Positions 22,381 to 22,430 of a stretch of 22,430 nucleotides of DNA are shown one piece after another. Numbering within the stretch: position 1 is the first letter of the stretch; each line of letters starts with the position of its first letter. The DNA is from Oscillospiraceae bacterium. Its GTDB lineage: Bacteria > Bacillota > Clostridia > Oscillospirales > Ruminococcaceae. A model generated the notes under the pieces. That model saw nothing but the letters and a program-made list of their open reading frames with translations. It was not told where the DNA came from and did no database searches. The translations under genes and the position numbers were made by a program. The DNA is taken from contig SFFJ01000030.1 of NCBI GenBank assembly GCA_004557855.1, positions 1 to 22,430 on the forward strand, written 5' to 3'.

Positions 22381-22430
22381 AAATTTGATACCTCATTTTT
22401 TTGATTATTTGATGTGTCCATATTATCCAG
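22377..22430 (-). CDS. 3' end of a minus-strand reading frame, cut by the window edge
   Basis: The last 17 codons, ending NNQKNEVSNL, are visible before TGA. The residues are polar and asparagine-rich. Nothing can be said about function, and whether it is a gene depends on sequence beyond the window. The stop overlaps the start of the mini-ORF. Confidence 0.25.
   Translation of the reverse strand: MDNMDTSNNQKNEVSNL

Overview
The window looks like a chromosomal segment of a high-GC Clostridia-type Firmicute, probably Oscillospiraceae/Ruminococcaceae. This is inferred from strong AGGAGG-type ribosome binding sites, lipobox lipoproteins, a Gram-positive LexA box, a YesM/YesN-style two-component pair, a Firmicutes-type GalT and an mglBAC/gal cluster. 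The species cannot be named from sequence alone. No rRNA, tRNA, CRISPR array, intact insertion sequence or prophage gene was seen.

Left third (1-5300), minus strand. Reading in the direction of transcription, the order is ruvC, ruvA, ruvB, a DUF1287 protein, then glmM. The ruvC promoter carries a LexA box between its -35 and -10 elements, so the Holliday-junction resolvase and branch-migration genes are predicted to belong to the SOS regulon. The spacers on both sides of ruvB hold arrays of abutting perfect hairpins with three-base loops. A 66-base direct repeat lies between the DUF1287 gene and glmM. The gene-free stretch 5280-6018 is a chain of inverted repeats and includes a second copy of a repeat seen at the left edge of the window.

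Middle (5976-19400), minus strand. This is a complete galactose-type uptake, sensing and catabolism block: mglB-mglA-mglC (sugar ABC importer), then a response regulator, a sensor histidine kinase, a membrane-anchored binding-protein homologue and a lipoprotein binding-protein homologue, then galK-galT-galE (Leloir pathway). Kinase and anchored sensor overlap (GTGA) and the following cistrons are tightly spaced, with a probable terminator after galE. The lipoprotein next to the kinase keeps every glucose/galactose-contact residue known from E. coli MglB, while the transporter's own MglB-like protein has changed four of them. The most interesting proposal from this window is a sugar sensor built from binding proteins plus a two-component pair, with sensing and transport assigned to different paralogues. 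It resembles the described XylFII-LytS-YesN xylose sensor.

Right end (19400-22430). A 300-base stretch without a convincing gene contains a 20-bp hairpin, tandem promoter-like repeats and two overlapping micro-ORFs. It may encode a structured RNA or be a decayed element. After it come a plus-strand NAD-dependent epimerase/dehydratase, a convergent minus-strand lipoprotein of unknown function, a divergently transcribed GNAT acetyltransferase with a strong promoter and terminator, and an AT-rich edge with the 3' end of a minus-strand frame and a 15-residue mini-ORF.
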